DNA of 64,000 nt from Streptococcus azizii (GCF_001984715.1 NZ_MSPR01000009.1:1-64000), one strand, 5' to 3'. Shown: positions 9,548 through 19,150, counted from the stretch's first letter. The notes: generated by a model not told the origin, from the sequence alone. Made by a program: numbers and translations.

Positions 9548-10420
9548 TTATACTTCAAACTTTTTGGAAATCTTCATCTGAACCAATGAAATCACAATGA
9601 TGAAGAGAAAGAGAATAACTGCCAGTGCGTTGGCATTTGAAAATTTATTATGTACAAAGGCATAATTGTAAACCAAGAGTCCAAGCGACTCAGTTTTTCC
9701 ATCCGGACCTCCACTCGTTAGAGCAAAGATGAGGTCAAAAGCTGTCAGACCTGATTTCATCGCTAAGATAAATACCATGCTGATAGAGGGCAGCAAATAC
9801 GGTAGTTCTATATGAAAAAACTGTTGGCTACGATTAGCACCATCAATGGCTGCTGCTTCTTTGACCTCTTCTGGGATACTCTGAAGTCCGGATAAAAAAA
9901 TAATGACTGGCATGGCAAGTCCCTGCCATAAAGCTACAAAAAGAACTGCTGGAATCACTGTATTTTCCTGGATTAAGAGATTTTCTTGAAGCCAGTCAAG
10001 ATGGAGCCAGTCACCAATTTGAGTAAAACCGTAGTTAAATAATTGAACAAAAATCAAACTGAGTGTTACAGTGGAAAGAACAGCTGGGAAAAAGTACCAC
10101 GTTCTGAAAAAACCAACGGCCTTAATCTTTCGATTCAGCAGGCTTGCCAGCCAAATTCCCAAAATAATTTCTCCCAGAACCAGCCCAATGGTAAAAATGA
10201 TGGTAAAAGTCAAGCTAGTATAGAAATCAGGGTTGCTCAAAATATCACTATAATTGTCAAAACCAATTACTTGATAGTTCCTAGAAATCCCATTCCAGTC
10301 GGTCAGACTGTAAAAAATACCTGTCAGTAAGGGATAGAAGAAAAAGATGAGCTGTAGGATAATCGGAACTGCAACAAATAAGTAGCCCCAATACTTCGCA
10401 AGAAATCCTTTTTGATTCAT
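9548..10420 (-). CDS. msmF: Multiple-sugar ABC transporter permease MsmF
   Basis: First permease subunit of the raffinose/multiple-sugar importer (MalF family), 290 residues with six hydrophobic segments. An EAA loop, EEVKEAAAIDGANRSQQFFH, lies near residue 187. It lies between the binding-protein gene and msmG. Two hundred and forty-five bases with a large palindrome separate it from msmE. Confidence 0.93.
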   Translation of the reverse strand: MNQKGFLAKYWGYLFVAVPIILQLIFFFYPLLTGIFYSLTDWNGISRNYQVIGFDNYSDILSNPDFYTSLTFTIIFTIGLVLGEIILGIWLASLLNRKIKAVGFFRTWYFFPAVLSTVTLSLIFVQLFNYGFTQIGDWLHLDWLQENLLIQENTVIPAVLFVALWQGLAMPVIIFLSGLQSIPEEVKEAAAIDGANRSQQFFHIELPYLLPSISMVFILAMKSGLTAFDLIFALTSGGPDGKTESLGLLVYNYAFVHNKFSNANALAVILFLFIIVISLVQMKISKKFEV

Positions 10421-10471
10421 TATCTGTTCTCCTTAATAATTCATTCTAAAGCTCGAAAGAAGCTATCTCTC

Positions 10472-10512
10472 GTCTTTTAAAGCTGGTTTATGAAAAACCA
10501 GCTTTAAAAGAC
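10472..10512. terminator. Large perfect palindrome between msmE and msmF
   Basis: Eighteen-base arms (10472-10489 and 10495-10512) with a five-base loop form a very stable hairpin. No T-run follows on either strand, so it is more likely a partial terminator or mRNA-stabilising 3' structure than a full stop. Hairpins in this place are known in binding-protein-dependent sugar operons and raise binding protein over permease. The role here is inferred. Confidence 0.6.
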
Positions 10513-10549
10513 CAAAAATTGAACTATGGTCTATAAATCATCCACCTAA

Positions 10550-10600
10550 TACTCAATAAAAATCAACGGTAGACTAGGAAACGAAGGTAGTTGAGGCTGG
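10550..10600. repeat. Partial BOX-like repeat end
   Basis: The sequence ATACTCAATAAAAATCAACG followed by GTAGACTAGGAAACGAAGG matches the boxA-type end seen at 18909. No matching right end is found before msmE, so this is a solo or decayed copy. Confidence 0.5.
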
Positions 10601-10665
10601 GAAAAAAGTCCAGCCTCAAGGTTGGAAATAGAACGAGTGAAACTCGTGTCAAACACCCTCGTATC

Positions 10666-11901
10666 TTATTTTTTCATTGGATCAAAGAAAGCATTTAGGT
10701 CTTTAACCAATTCAGCTGAATCTGGTTTTTTCACTGTTTCAACAGTAATATTCCAAAATTCATCTTCTGATTGCCATTCGCTTTGGAGCCAAACGACATG
10801 TTTGTCTGTAAAGGCATACTGGGTGACGCCCTCTGTCTCCACGAACTTGCCTTCTGTTTTTACACCTTCAACAGAAACAGGCGAACCGTCTACATCATAG
10901 TATTTTTGAAGAACTTCTGGACGAGAAAGGTATTCAAGGAACTTTTTCGACTCTTCTGGATGTTTTGAAGTAGCACTCACAGATAAGGCAAGATCTGCTG
11001 CACCGATGGTAAATTCACTGCCTTCCTTATCGCCTGGAAAAGCAAATATACCGTATTCAAATTCTGGCTCCTGCTGATTCACTGCTGTTGCTGCCCAAGT
11101 CCCTTGAGGAAGCATGAGGGCATCTCCCGCTGCAAATGCTGCAATCGCATCTGCATAAAGCGCTCCTGCAAACCCTTTTTGACCATTATCTGTCAAGAGA
11201 GCCAGACGCTTTACAACAGCTTTGGCCTTGTCATCATCTGTAACGCCACCTTTTGGGGTACGGATGAGTAAATCTTCTGCCTCATCAAATCCACCGGCGA
11301 CCGTTACCCAGGCTAGTTGATGATAGCCATTCAAGGACCAGGCATCATTTAGAGAAAGGGCAAACGGCGCTGCTTTTCCGTCTGATTTTATTTTGGCAAC
11401 TAGAGCCTCAAACTCAGCATAGGTTTTTGGAACTTCTAGTCCCAACTCCTTGAATTTATCCTTATTGTAGTAAATTCCATAAGCATTGGCAGTGAGGGGT
11501 AAGCTATAGTTTTTACCGTCTACTTCATAGGGAGTCAGCGCCCCTTTTTTCAAATGATCCAACCCTGCTTCCTTATCAACTTCTAGGAAACGACCATCGG
11601 CTGCGTATGCCTTGAAATCAGCATTTTGAGGGTAGATATTGATAACATCTGGTGCTTCATTATTGGCCATCCGTGTTTTCAAAACCGTTCCAGCATCCGG
11701 TACATTGGTGAATTTGACCTTGATATTTGTATTTTCTTTTTCAAAATCATCAATAATCTCTTGTAACACTTTTTGCATCTCAGGTTTTTGTGAGAAATAT
11801 TCAATTTCAACCTGGTCACCTCTACCTGCACTGCTACAAGCAACTAGGAAGCCAGCAAGGGCACCAATAGTCGCACCTTTTAGAAATCTTTTCATTTTCA
11901 T
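10666..11901 (-). CDS. msmE: Multiple-sugar-binding lipoprotein MsmE
   Basis: Extracellular solute-binding protein (family 1) of the raffinose/multiple-sugar importer, 411 residues. A lysine-rich start and hydrophobic stretch end in the lipobox LVAC at about residue 22, so it should be lipid-anchored. EIEYFSQKPEMQKVLQEI opens the mature domain. GGAGGG stands nine bases before the ATG. The gene follows aga by 14 bases, in the usual aga-msmE-msmF-msmG order. Confidence 0.93.
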   Translation of the reverse strand: MKMKRFLKGATIGALAGFLVACSSAGRGDQVEIEYFSQKPEMQKVLQEIIDDFEKENTNIKVKFTNVPDAGTVLKTRMANNEAPDVINIYPQNADFKAYAADGRFLEVDKEAGLDHLKKGALTPYEVDGKNYSLPLTANAYGIYYNKDKFKELGLEVPKTYAEFEALVAKIKSDGKAAPFALSLNDAWSLNGYHQLAWVTVAGGFDEAEDLLIRTPKGGVTDDDKAKAVVKRLALLTDNGQKGFAGALYADAIAAFAAGDALMLPQGTWAATAVNQQEPEFEYGIFAFPGDKEGSEFTIGAADLALSVSATSKHPEESKKFLEYLSRPEVLQKYYDVDGSPVSVEGVKTEGKFVETEGVTQYAFTDKHVVWLQSEWQSEDEFWNITVETVKKPDSAELVKDLNAFFDPMKK

Positions 11902-11915
11902 ACAATAAATCCCTC

Positions 11916-14099
11916 CTATTGTTTATTAAAAATATATTGTACACTAAAGTAATCTTTTTGCACATGTGGCATCGTCAGTCCAACATTCATAAGCTCATCT
12001 CCGTAGAAGGTTTCATCTAAACGTGGACAGTGGTATTGCGCATCGGGATCTAACCCTTTTAAGCGGACCTGAATCAAGGGAGCTTCTGGCTGAGCCAAGA
12101 TTTTGATAAAGGTAAAGACAGCTTGACTAGAATCCTCATTGACAAACATGACTGCTTGAGTATTGTCGGTTTTAGACAAACGGTAAAAATGGCCCGTTTG
12201 AATCGTTTTGCGAATATCTTTATAGGTTGCTATCTGATGGCTAATGCCCTGAATTTCTTCTGCATCCAGCCTTGTTAAATCCAACTCATAGCCAAAGGCT
12301 CCCCCCATCATAGCGACATTTCCCCGAGTTTCAAGCGGTGTCTCACGCCCTACCTGATGATTCGGAATCGCCGACACATGGGCTCCGATTGAACTAATCG
12401 GGTAAATCAAGGCTGTTCCTTCTTGAATGGACAGACGACCAATCGCATCTGTATTATCGCTAGCCCAGGCCTGTGGCATGTAGTACATCATCCCCAGGTC
12501 ATTGCGACCTCCGCCACCTGAACAACTTTCAAAGAGGATATGTGGAAAACGGGTCGTCAAGGTGTCTAAGATACGGTACAATCCTAGCATATAGCGATGA
12601 TGAAATTCATAACGTTCTCCATTTGCCAACCTCTCTGGCATATTGGTAATATTCCGGTTCATATCCCACTTAACATAGGTAATATTGGCAGACTCCAAAA
12701 CGCTTGTTACTGAATCAATCACATAGTCACAGACCTGTTCTTGCGACAAATCTAATACTAATTGCTCTCTGCTGTAGATTGGTTCTCGTCCAGCCATCTG
12801 AATAGCCCAATCTGGATGCTCTCGGTAAAGCTCACTATCCATCGAAATCATTTCTGGTTCAAACCAAAGACCAAATTCCAGCCCCAAGTCATTGATAGAT
12901 TGAGCTAACCCCTTGAGACCACTAGGTAATTTCTGGCGGTTAACAAACCAATCCCCTAGAGAAGATTCATCGTCATCTCGATGGCCAAACCAACCATCAT
13001 CAAGAACAAATAGTTCCATGCCTGTTTGGCTAGCTAGTTGTGCTAACTCTAAAATCTTTTCTTCTGTAAAATCAAAATAGGTTGCTTCCCAATTATTGAT
13101 GAGAATTGGTCTCACCTTATCTACAAAAGGACTTTTGATCAGGTGATGTTTAAGAAACGCATGGCTCGTATGAGTCATGGCGGTTAATCCTTGATCAGTA
13201 TAGGATAGTAAGGCTTCTGGAGTTTGAAATGTCTGATAGGCATCTAGTTGCCAGCTAAAGGCTGTGTCGTTTACGCCAATTCCCCAACGAGTATGGTGAA
13301 GGGGGCTAGTCTCTGCAAAAGCCTTGAAGTTCCCACTATATACTAGATGGGCTGTATAGATTTCACCACTATCTTCTGTAATGGACTCATCTGCCAAAGC
13401 GATAAAGGGTGTCTGCGAATGGCCAGATCCTCCACGAACACTGCCAATTTCATAGCGACCGCTCGTCAAAGGAGTACGGGTCCACTCCTTTTCATATCCA
13501 TAGCGCCCCATGAGACTGTGGACAACAAAATCTTTCCTCGGCATATCAAGAGTAAAAGAAAGACACCGCTCAATCTTAGTTGGATGCGCTCCAGTCGTAA
13601 TTTTAGCTGACCGAGCTAGAACATTAGCCTCTTCAAACACACTATAGAGTAAGGTAACTGTAATCTCTGTCAGTTGATCGTAGAGTTCGAGTTCGAGCGT
13701 TTCCACCTCATCATCTGTACCAAAGCTACTCGGCAATCCCTCTAAGGTCGGTTTCCCCTTATAAATCCGATGGGTTCTATATTTCAAATCCAACCCGACC
13801 CCAAAACTATTTCTAAGCTCCACACTGGCCGTCCGAAAATCACCTAGACCATTGCTACTATACTCCAAAGGCAGGACATCTAATGAAAAGGTTCGATTCC
13901 CTGAAATGGGACTAGGAGCAAAAGCACGATCTAGATATGTAATTTTGTTGCTCGTACTGAAATGACTGATTTTTTTCCCGAAGTAACGATGTACTAACTG
14001 TTGGTTATTCAGAACTTGCATCACATAGGACGATTCCCGTGTCTGTAAGTGAAACAAGCCATTTTCTGTATCAAATGTAATCACTTTTTTCTCTCCCAT
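11916..14099 (-). CDS. aga: Alpha-galactosidase (GH36)
   Basis: Intracellular enzyme removing alpha-1,6-galactose from raffinose, melibiose and stachyose. The family nucleophile is D479 in YVKWDMNRN and the acid/base is D548 in WASDNTD; the motif SCSGGGGRND lies between them. The open frame begins further up (14210), but the extra 37 residues are hydrophobic, unlike the family, and would run into the divergent promoter. I therefore start at the ATG at 14099, giving 727 residues, close to other streptococcal Aga proteins. It is the first gene of the operon, with a cre site 28 bases upstream. Confidence 0.95.
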   Translation of the reverse strand: MGEKKVITFDTENGLFHLQTRESSYVMQVLNNQQLVHRYFGKKISHFSTSNKITYLDRAFAPSPISGNRTFSLDVLPLEYSSNGLGDFRTASVELRNSFGVGLDLKYRTHRIYKGKPTLEGLPSSFGTDDEVETLELELYDQLTEITVTLLYSVFEEANVLARSAKITTGAHPTKIERCLSFTLDMPRKDFVVHSLMGRYGYEKEWTRTPLTSGRYEIGSVRGGSGHSQTPFIALADESITEDSGEIYTAHLVYSGNFKAFAETSPLHHTRWGIGVNDTAFSWQLDAYQTFQTPEALLSYTDQGLTAMTHTSHAFLKHHLIKSPFVDKVRPILINNWEATYFDFTEEKILELAQLASQTGMELFVLDDGWFGHRDDDESSLGDWFVNRQKLPSGLKGLAQSINDLGLEFGLWFEPEMISMDSELYREHPDWAIQMAGREPIYSREQLVLDLSQEQVCDYVIDSVTSVLESANITYVKWDMNRNITNMPERLANGERYEFHHRYMLGLYRILDTLTTRFPHILFESCSGGGGRNDLGMMYYMPQAWASDNTDAIGRLSIQEGTALIYPISSIGAHVSAIPNHQVGRETPLETRGNVAMMGGAFGYELDLTRLDAEEIQGISHQIATYKDIRKTIQTGHFYRLSKTDNTQAVMFVNEDSSQAVFTFIKILAQPEAPLIQVRLKGLDPDAQYHCPRLDETFYGDELMNVGLTMPHVQKDYFSVQYIFNKQ

Positions 14100-14126
14100 C
14101 TTTCTTACAAGAAAAAGTATACTACA

Positions 14127-14140
14127 TAAAAGCGTTTTCA
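14127..14140. promoter_or_regulatory. Catabolite-responsive element (CcpA site)
   Basis: TAAAAGCGTTTTCA matches the pseudo-palindromic cre consensus (TGWNANCGNTNWCA) with one mismatch. It lies between msmR and aga, upstream of a TATACT that can serve as the aga -10. CcpA binding there would repress the operon in glucose. The match is seen; the effect is inferred from family knowledge. Confidence 0.7.
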
Positions 14141-14166
14141 AAAATAGAATTATGTCACTAAGACAT

Positions 14167-14174
14167 GGTATAAT
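14167..14174 (+). promoter_or_regulatory. Extended -10 promoter of msmR
   Basis: GGTATAAT preceded by T gives TGGTATAAT, an extended -10 with a perfect TATAAT at 14169-14174, 20 bases before the msmR start codon. No good -35 is present. A ribosome-binding sequence AGAGGTG follows. Confidence 0.6.
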
Positions 14175-14193
14175 GTTTCCTAAGAGGTGAAAA

Positions 14194-15024
14194 ATGAATA
14201 TACTGAACACATACTATGAACTTGAGGGCTACAATGTTGATTTGAACGTGGATCACTACGGGGCAGAGCAGTGCGATAAAAACTATTCGTTTGGTCCATC
14301 TATTCGAGATAATTACGTCTTGCACTTCATTGTATCTGGCAAAGGAACCTTTACCATCAAGGGCATAACGACTACCTTGCAGGCAGGTGATTTATTTATT
14401 CTCCCCAAAAACGAAGTCACCTTCTATCAAGCAGACGAGGAGGAACCTTGGTCCTATATCTGGGTTGGATTCAGTGGTACACGTGCCCACGCTATTCTAC
14501 AACAAACAACATTACTCGATTGCTATTTTCTACATTCAACCCTTCACTCCCCTATTTTACAGACCATGCAAACTATTACCAAGCTACCTATCCACAAACT
14601 TAATATCATCACTGAATTAAGCCTTGTCGGACAGCTCCAAACCTTGCTAGCTCAACTGATTGATGAATTCCCTAATGAACAACTCTATGAAGCCAATCAT
14701 TTGACCCACAACTATGTCCAACAGGCCATAAAAATGATTCATAATTTCTATAACACACCTCTCAAGGTTGCTGATATAGCCGAGAGGTTATCCTTAAATC
14801 GAAGCTACCTCTATAAAATTTTTAAAAAAGAAACCGGCTACGCTATCAAGGACTATATTCTCCAAATCAAAATGGAACGGAGTTGCGAACTCCTACTCCA
14901 CCCCGAACTCACTATCACAGAAATCGCTCTCTCTGTAGGCTACATAGACCCATTAGCTTTTAGCGCTGCCTTCAAGCACTACTTTCATATCAGCCCTAGT
15001 GAATATCGCCGGCAGCATCAATAA
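14194..15024 (+). CDS. msmR: AraC-family activator of the msm operon
   Basis: Transcription activator of 276 residues. The N-terminal half is a cupin-like sugar-sensing domain (LHFIVSGKGTFTIKG, then LQAGDLFILP). The C-terminal hundred residues hold two helix-turn-helix motifs, VADIAERLSLNRSYLYKIFK and ITEIALSVGYIDPLAFSAAF. It is divergent from aga across a 94-base intergenic region with a cre site, the standard arrangement for MsmR/RafR. The inducer is presumably melibiose or raffinose. Confidence 0.93.
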   Translation: MNILNTYYELEGYNVDLNVDHYGAEQCDKNYSFGPSIRDNYVLHFIVSGKGTFTIKGITTTLQAGDLFILPKNEVTFYQADEEEPWSYIWVGFSGTRAHAILQQTTLLDCYFLHSTLHSPILQTMQTITKLPIHKLNIITELSLVGQLQTLLAQLIDEFPNEQLYEANHLTHNYVQQAIKMIHNFYNTPLKVADIAERLSLNRSYLYKIFKKETGYAIKDYILQIKMERSCELLLHPELTITEIALSVGYIDPLAFSAAFKHYFHISPSEYRRQHQ

Positions 15025-15398
15025 AAACTATTTCTTATCCTTGGCGAGAAGCGTATGAAGTGGAAATTGATGCCCAACAAAAAGCAACTATAGAATCTTC
15101 TACAGTGTGTGATGGATACCTGACTGACCTCATTCTTTCGTTTTTATACTCTTTAAAAATCAACAGGAGACTAGAGTCTGGGAAATAAGATTAGCGCCAC
15201 TAATTTCCTTATAATCGAAGACGACGGTAGGAGTTTGGGACAAAAGTCCAGCTTCAAATAGGAAAACCGAACGAATGTACCCTTATTAGTCAAATGAATT
15301 TGATTTTGTTCGTTTTTGATGGTTAATTACCAGTTTATTAAAACTTAAAATAAGGAATTTTAAAATTCAACTTCTTTTTGTCTCAGCCTCATCCTTCC
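15025..15398. other. Gene-free spacer downstream of msmR
   Basis: No coding frame is convincing. A solo BOX-like end (ATACTCTTTAAAAATCAACA) starts at 15148 and nearby text resembles other degraded copies. Otherwise I see nothing distinctive. Confidence 0.5.
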
Positions 15399-15437
15399 AA
15401 AAAAGCTAGTATTGTTCTTGCCAATACTAGCTTTTTT
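15399..15437. terminator. Bidirectional terminator
   Basis: A 16-base stem, AAAAAAGCTAGTATTG with its complement, closes an eight-base loop and has a T-run on either strand. It separates msmR (plus) from the surface-protein gene (minus) and can end both transcripts. Confidence 0.9.
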
Positions 15438-15470
15438 GCTATCTATCCCCCTTATCAAAAGGGAGAAAGT

Positions 15471-18400
15471 CTATTGATGGAAGGTTTCTTCTTCACTCTT
15501 TGAGCGTTTTTTACTGAATACCCCATATCCAAGTAGACTACTAAGAGCCACGAATCCTGCAAGTGCAAGATTGGAAGCTGTCGCTCCCGTCTTAGGAAGA
15601 ACCGTTGTTGATCGGACACCAGTAGAACCAGTACCTCCAGAGGTACCGTTGCCGTTCTTACCGCCATTGTCATCCCTGCCTCCTGGGGCGAGAACTGTCC
15701 CATCAACAGCGGAGCTTACCTTCTTACCAGGTTCTGTCTGTGTAACAGAAACATTGTCTCCTTTTTCGAGTGTCGCTGTAGGTGGCACCTGGACAGTCCA
15801 TGTCCCATCAGCTCCCACCGTTGTTGTGACTTGAGTGCTATCTTTGAAGGTTACAATAATCGTCGCACCAGGAACCCCTTTACCAGTCACTCCTACATTC
15901 CCCACAAACATAGCGTGGATGATTGGATTTGCCGATACCTCTACCGTCTTAGGAACAACCGTCGCTTCAACTGAAGAGCTTGGGTCTTTTCCTTCTGCTA
16001 CCTGTTTAGCAGAAAGGACCTGACCTACTGTCAGTGGAGTTGGGGAGGTGACTGACCAAGTATTGTCTTTTCCAACCACAACCTCTGTCTTACTGCCGTC
16101 TGGGAAGGTTACGGTTACCTTTGCTCCAGCAACCCCTACACCTGTTACGGTCGTGCTACCTTCGACAACTGGATTGATGATTGGTTCTGGGGTCACTTCT
16201 TGTGCGACTGGACGGTATTTGGCATAGTAGACAAGGTCTCTATTTATCACGGTGTTCAAAATAGTATTCTTGTCCACGACATTTGTTGTTGGGTCAACAA
16301 ACCAGCCGACAAATTCATAACCAGGTTTTGCAACCGGTTCTGGTAAGGTGTTATTAGCAATAGCACCTATTTTGGTGGTATTCCCTTCAACCGTTACCGA
16401 TACGCTAGCCCCATCATGAATCAAGCCTTTGTCAATATCTGTTGCAAATGTCACTGTATGCTCTGGCACAGCAAAAGTTGCCCGCAAGTCAATATCTCCT
16501 TTTGCAACAATGTTTAGGGCTTGCTCAGTCGTAAATAATTGATTGTCCAATTTAGGATAGTTTTCCTTCATGGCATCATCGATACGCCAGCCGACAAATT
16601 CGTAACCATAAGCCTTATCTGCATCGCTCAACACAGGGTCTGGCAAGGTGTTCATCACATCATTTGGCTTATCATTGAAAAGTACACCGTGTAAACTTGC
16701 AAATTTATTTCCCTCTTGCTCAAAATAATGCAAACCACCTTCAAATAATGTCAGGGTTTCACCAAAGTTTAAGGGGCTTCCATCAGCAGCATTCAATACA
16801 AAAGCTCCCGCATCGGTGTGCAGTCTTAGGGCATACGGCTGGCGAACAACCGCAAATAGTACGGTGCTAACTGGTCTTGTATTCCCGGCTTCATCTGTCT
16901 GTGGGTTTCCATACTCGTCAACTTCTACTTGATCTTGGACAGTTACTTGACCATTTGCAACAGTGATAGCTTTTGATCGATTAGCATTTTGGAACGGTAC
17001 CCCAAATTCTTGTAAGGCTGGGAGATCCAAGACTTCATGTGGAACACCGATAGCGTTTGTATGACCAATTTCAATATAATAGCTGCCGTCTTCAACTTCA
17101 TCAAATGAGAAATCTCCTAGCCTACCACCAACGCCCGAGTTGACCTCTTGAAGTACATTTCCTGACGCATCTAATAAGCGAACTGGTACACTTGTATAGC
17201 CTCGTAACACCGTTTGTCCGTTCGGAGTAGAGCCTTGGGATCCTGTCAGCAAGCCTGTGTTGAATTGACGGGCATCAGCATTATCCCAAATCTTAACCTT
17301 CCCTGTCACTCGGGCAGTCACTTGGGTTAAATCAGAGGTAGGGATATAGTATTCATAAGATACGATGGTACCATCAGACAGAGTTTGATTCTTAAAGCGG
17401 AGAATAAACTCATTCCCAACAGTATAGATTTGTGTTACTTCGTCCTTAAATGGAGAAGCATTTACTGCTTCTTGAATAGTTGCAATAATGGCTGCTTCCT
17501 GATCTTTTGTCAAGCTAGCTGTCTTATCTGCTACACTCAGTTTCTTGATTGGATTTGCCGCGAAAAAGTCCTCTGCTTGGACATGCATCGGCACGCGACT
17601 CGCGTCACCATCTGTGACATCGATCACCCTCGTTTCAGTCGTCCCATCTTGATTTGTCAGGTTGAAAGTAACAGTTGTATCCCTAATCAGTTTATCAATC
17701 TTACGCTCAGCCAGCGTATAATTACCGAAGAAAAACTGCATCGGTAAAACTTGATCCCCATAAGTAAGGGTTGCTTTTCCTCCTTTTGGAGCAGAGAAAG
17801 CACCACCTATCCGGACATTTGAAAGTTTAACCGTTCTCTTTTGAAGAACGTCACTCTGATACTGAACAAGCCTACTTAACTTATAGAAACCGGTATACTC
17901 TTTGAGAAGATTCCAAAAAGTATCAGTCTCAAAGCTACTTTTCACCGTTACTCTATCATTTGCCGCATCTACCACGATCGCTGCTTCTGGATCAGAGAGA
18001 GGATAGCCTGCCTCGTTATACATACTTGCAATATTCTGCTTGATTTGAGTGATTTCTTCAGCTGTTAATGGATCAGAGTTCGTCTTTATAATCCGCTTTT
18101 GAGGGATACTTGCGAGTTTTGCTTGTAAATCTACATAGTTATCAAAGACGGCACTACCTTCTTTGTCGTTAAAGCGGTAGTTCAACTCTACTGCTGGAAG
18201 GACTGCCATCCGAGCAATCGGTTGTCCTAAGGTATACGTCGAAGTGCCATCACCTTTTGGAGTTTCTGACAAGGGATAAACTGTATCGCCTACTGTTACC
18301 GTAAAAGTCGCTCCAGATGTCGCAGTCACTGTTGCTGTAATATTCTCTAAACCAATCTCTACACGTGACTCTGCGATAGCGAGTTCGGTCGCTTCAGCGG

Positions 18401-18539
18401 CATGTACTACTGTCTCATTACCAAACACTACTTGCCCGATTGGAGACACAGGACTCAAGAAAATGCTGGTGAGGAGGACCGAACAAACACCTACAGAAAA
18501 CTTCCGTATCGAAAAAATCTGCTTTCTTTTTAGAAACAT
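15471..18539 (-). CDS. LPXTG-anchored surface protein with Ig-like and InlB-type repeats
   Basis: Cell-wall-anchored protein of 1022 residues. FSIRKFSVGVCSVL (about residues 10-23) is a YSIRK-type signal that directs secretion to the septum. Cleavage after VVHAA near residue 48 is likely. A CNA-B/SdrD-like segment lies around 470-520. Two InlB/Listeria-Bacteroides type repeats (YEFVGWRIDD; YEFVGWFVDP then YYAKY) lie around 650 and 760. Two Ig-like repeats (TTVTGVGVAGAKVTVTFPDG; GVTGKGVPGATIIVTF) lie at about 800-950. LPKTG at 981, a hydrophobic span and KKRSK form the sortase signal. Probably an adhesin; ligand unknown. GGGAGAAAGAT precedes the ATG. Confidence 0.9.
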   Translation of the reverse strand: MFLKRKQIFSIRKFSVGVCSVLLTSIFLSPVSPIGQVVFGNETVVHAAEATELAIAESRVEIGLENITATVTATSGATFTVTVGDTVYPLSETPKGDGTSTYTLGQPIARMAVLPAVELNYRFNDKEGSAVFDNYVDLQAKLASIPQKRIIKTNSDPLTAEEITQIKQNIASMYNEAGYPLSDPEAAIVVDAANDRVTVKSSFETDTFWNLLKEYTGFYKLSRLVQYQSDVLQKRTVKLSNVRIGGAFSAPKGGKATLTYGDQVLPMQFFFGNYTLAERKIDKLIRDTTVTFNLTNQDGTTETRVIDVTDGDASRVPMHVQAEDFFAANPIKKLSVADKTASLTKDQEAAIIATIQEAVNASPFKDEVTQIYTVGNEFILRFKNQTLSDGTIVSYEYYIPTSDLTQVTARVTGKVKIWDNADARQFNTGLLTGSQGSTPNGQTVLRGYTSVPVRLLDASGNVLQEVNSGVGGRLGDFSFDEVEDGSYYIEIGHTNAIGVPHEVLDLPALQEFGVPFQNANRSKAITVANGQVTVQDQVEVDEYGNPQTDEAGNTRPVSTVLFAVVRQPYALRLHTDAGAFVLNAADGSPLNFGETLTLFEGGLHYFEQEGNKFASLHGVLFNDKPNDVMNTLPDPVLSDADKAYGYEFVGWRIDDAMKENYPKLDNQLFTTEQALNIVAKGDIDLRATFAVPEHTVTFATDIDKGLIHDGASVSVTVEGNTTKIGAIANNTLPEPVAKPGYEFVGWFVDPTTNVVDKNTILNTVINRDLVYYAKYRPVAQEVTPEPIINPVVEGSTTVTGVGVAGAKVTVTFPDGSKTEVVVGKDNTWSVTSPTPLTVGQVLSAKQVAEGKDPSSSVEATVVPKTVEVSANPIIHAMFVGNVGVTGKGVPGATIIVTFKDSTQVTTTVGADGTWTVQVPPTATLEKGDNVSVTQTEPGKKVSSAVDGTVLAPGGRDDNGGKNGNGTSGGTGSTGVRSTTVLPKTGATASNLALAGFVALSSLLGYGVFSKKRSKSEEETFHQ

Positions 18540-18690
18540 ATCTTTCTCCCTATAATTATGAATACATTTTAGAACCCCTATTCAACTAGATCGATACCCT
18601 TTTTTACAACAGCAATCTATCCCTACTCGCTGCTTAGCGATACAAAAGAGCTGTTTCAAACAGCCACATTCGCCTTCGTTTGATTGTAAT

Positions 18691-18767
18691 GCTCTTTAAA
18701 AATCAAATGGATACTTCGTCAACTTGCCTTGGTAAAAGCGAGTCTCCTGTTGATTTTTATGGAGTAT
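18691..18767. repeat. BOX-like palindromic repeat, short form
   Basis: Starts GCTCTTTAAAAATCAAATGG and ends CTGTTGATTTTTATGGAGTA. The ends are complementary (CTCTTTAAAAATCAA with TTGATTTTTATGGAG), with an unrelated centre. It has the same termini as the elements at 18909 and 20710. Confidence 0.6.
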
Positions 18768-18908
18768 AAGTACCTTTCTGTTGTGAATACAGACTCCCCT
18801 CTATTTTATCACACCCCACCTCTTTGCACAAGTTATTCCAGTAAAAAATATAATAGCAGCCGGAAGGAAATAAGTCTAATTCTCCTTCTGCTTTTCAAAA
18901 TTCTTTTT

Positions 18909-19012
18909 ATACTCAATAAAAATCAAAAGTAGACTAGGAAACGAAGGCGAAGGTAGAACTAGCGTTCACCGAGACAAGGTGACAACGTATCCTTTTGATT
19001 TTTAAAGAGTAT
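18909..19012. repeat. BOX-like palindromic repeat
   Basis: Begins ATACTCAATAAAAATCAAAA and ends CCTTTTGATTTTTAAAGAGT. The outer 20 bases on each side pair almost fully, so a transcript would fold into one long hairpin. The interior GTAGACTAGGAAACGAAGG matches the solo copy at 10550. Confidence 0.7.
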
Positions 19013-19142
19013 TAGGTATACTACAGTCGTTCAAGATAGACCCCTCATCATCAGCTAGCCAGCAGGTCTCCCCTAAGTAGGTTGAGATACTTTGCCAAAT
19101 AACAACTACCGTAGCAAAAATCTGTATTTTAAAACCATAAGT

Positions 19143-19150
19143 GATATAAT
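19143..19150 (+). promoter_or_regulatory. Extended -10 promoter of the flavoprotein gene
   Basis: TGATATAAT (19142-19150) gives a TG-extended -10 with a perfect TATAAT, 29 bases before the start codon. No -35 consensus is evident. A ribosome-binding ACGGAGGA follows. Confidence 0.55.

Noticed and set aside
14100..14210. N-terminal extension of alpha-galactosidase
   Set aside because: The extra residues are hydrophobic, unlike the family, and would place the start inside msmR and across the cre site.
17385..17747. One-hundred-and-twenty-codon plus-strand frame inside the surface protein gene
   Set aside because: No ribosome-binding site or promoter, Cys-rich random-looking product, fully antisense to a clear gene.
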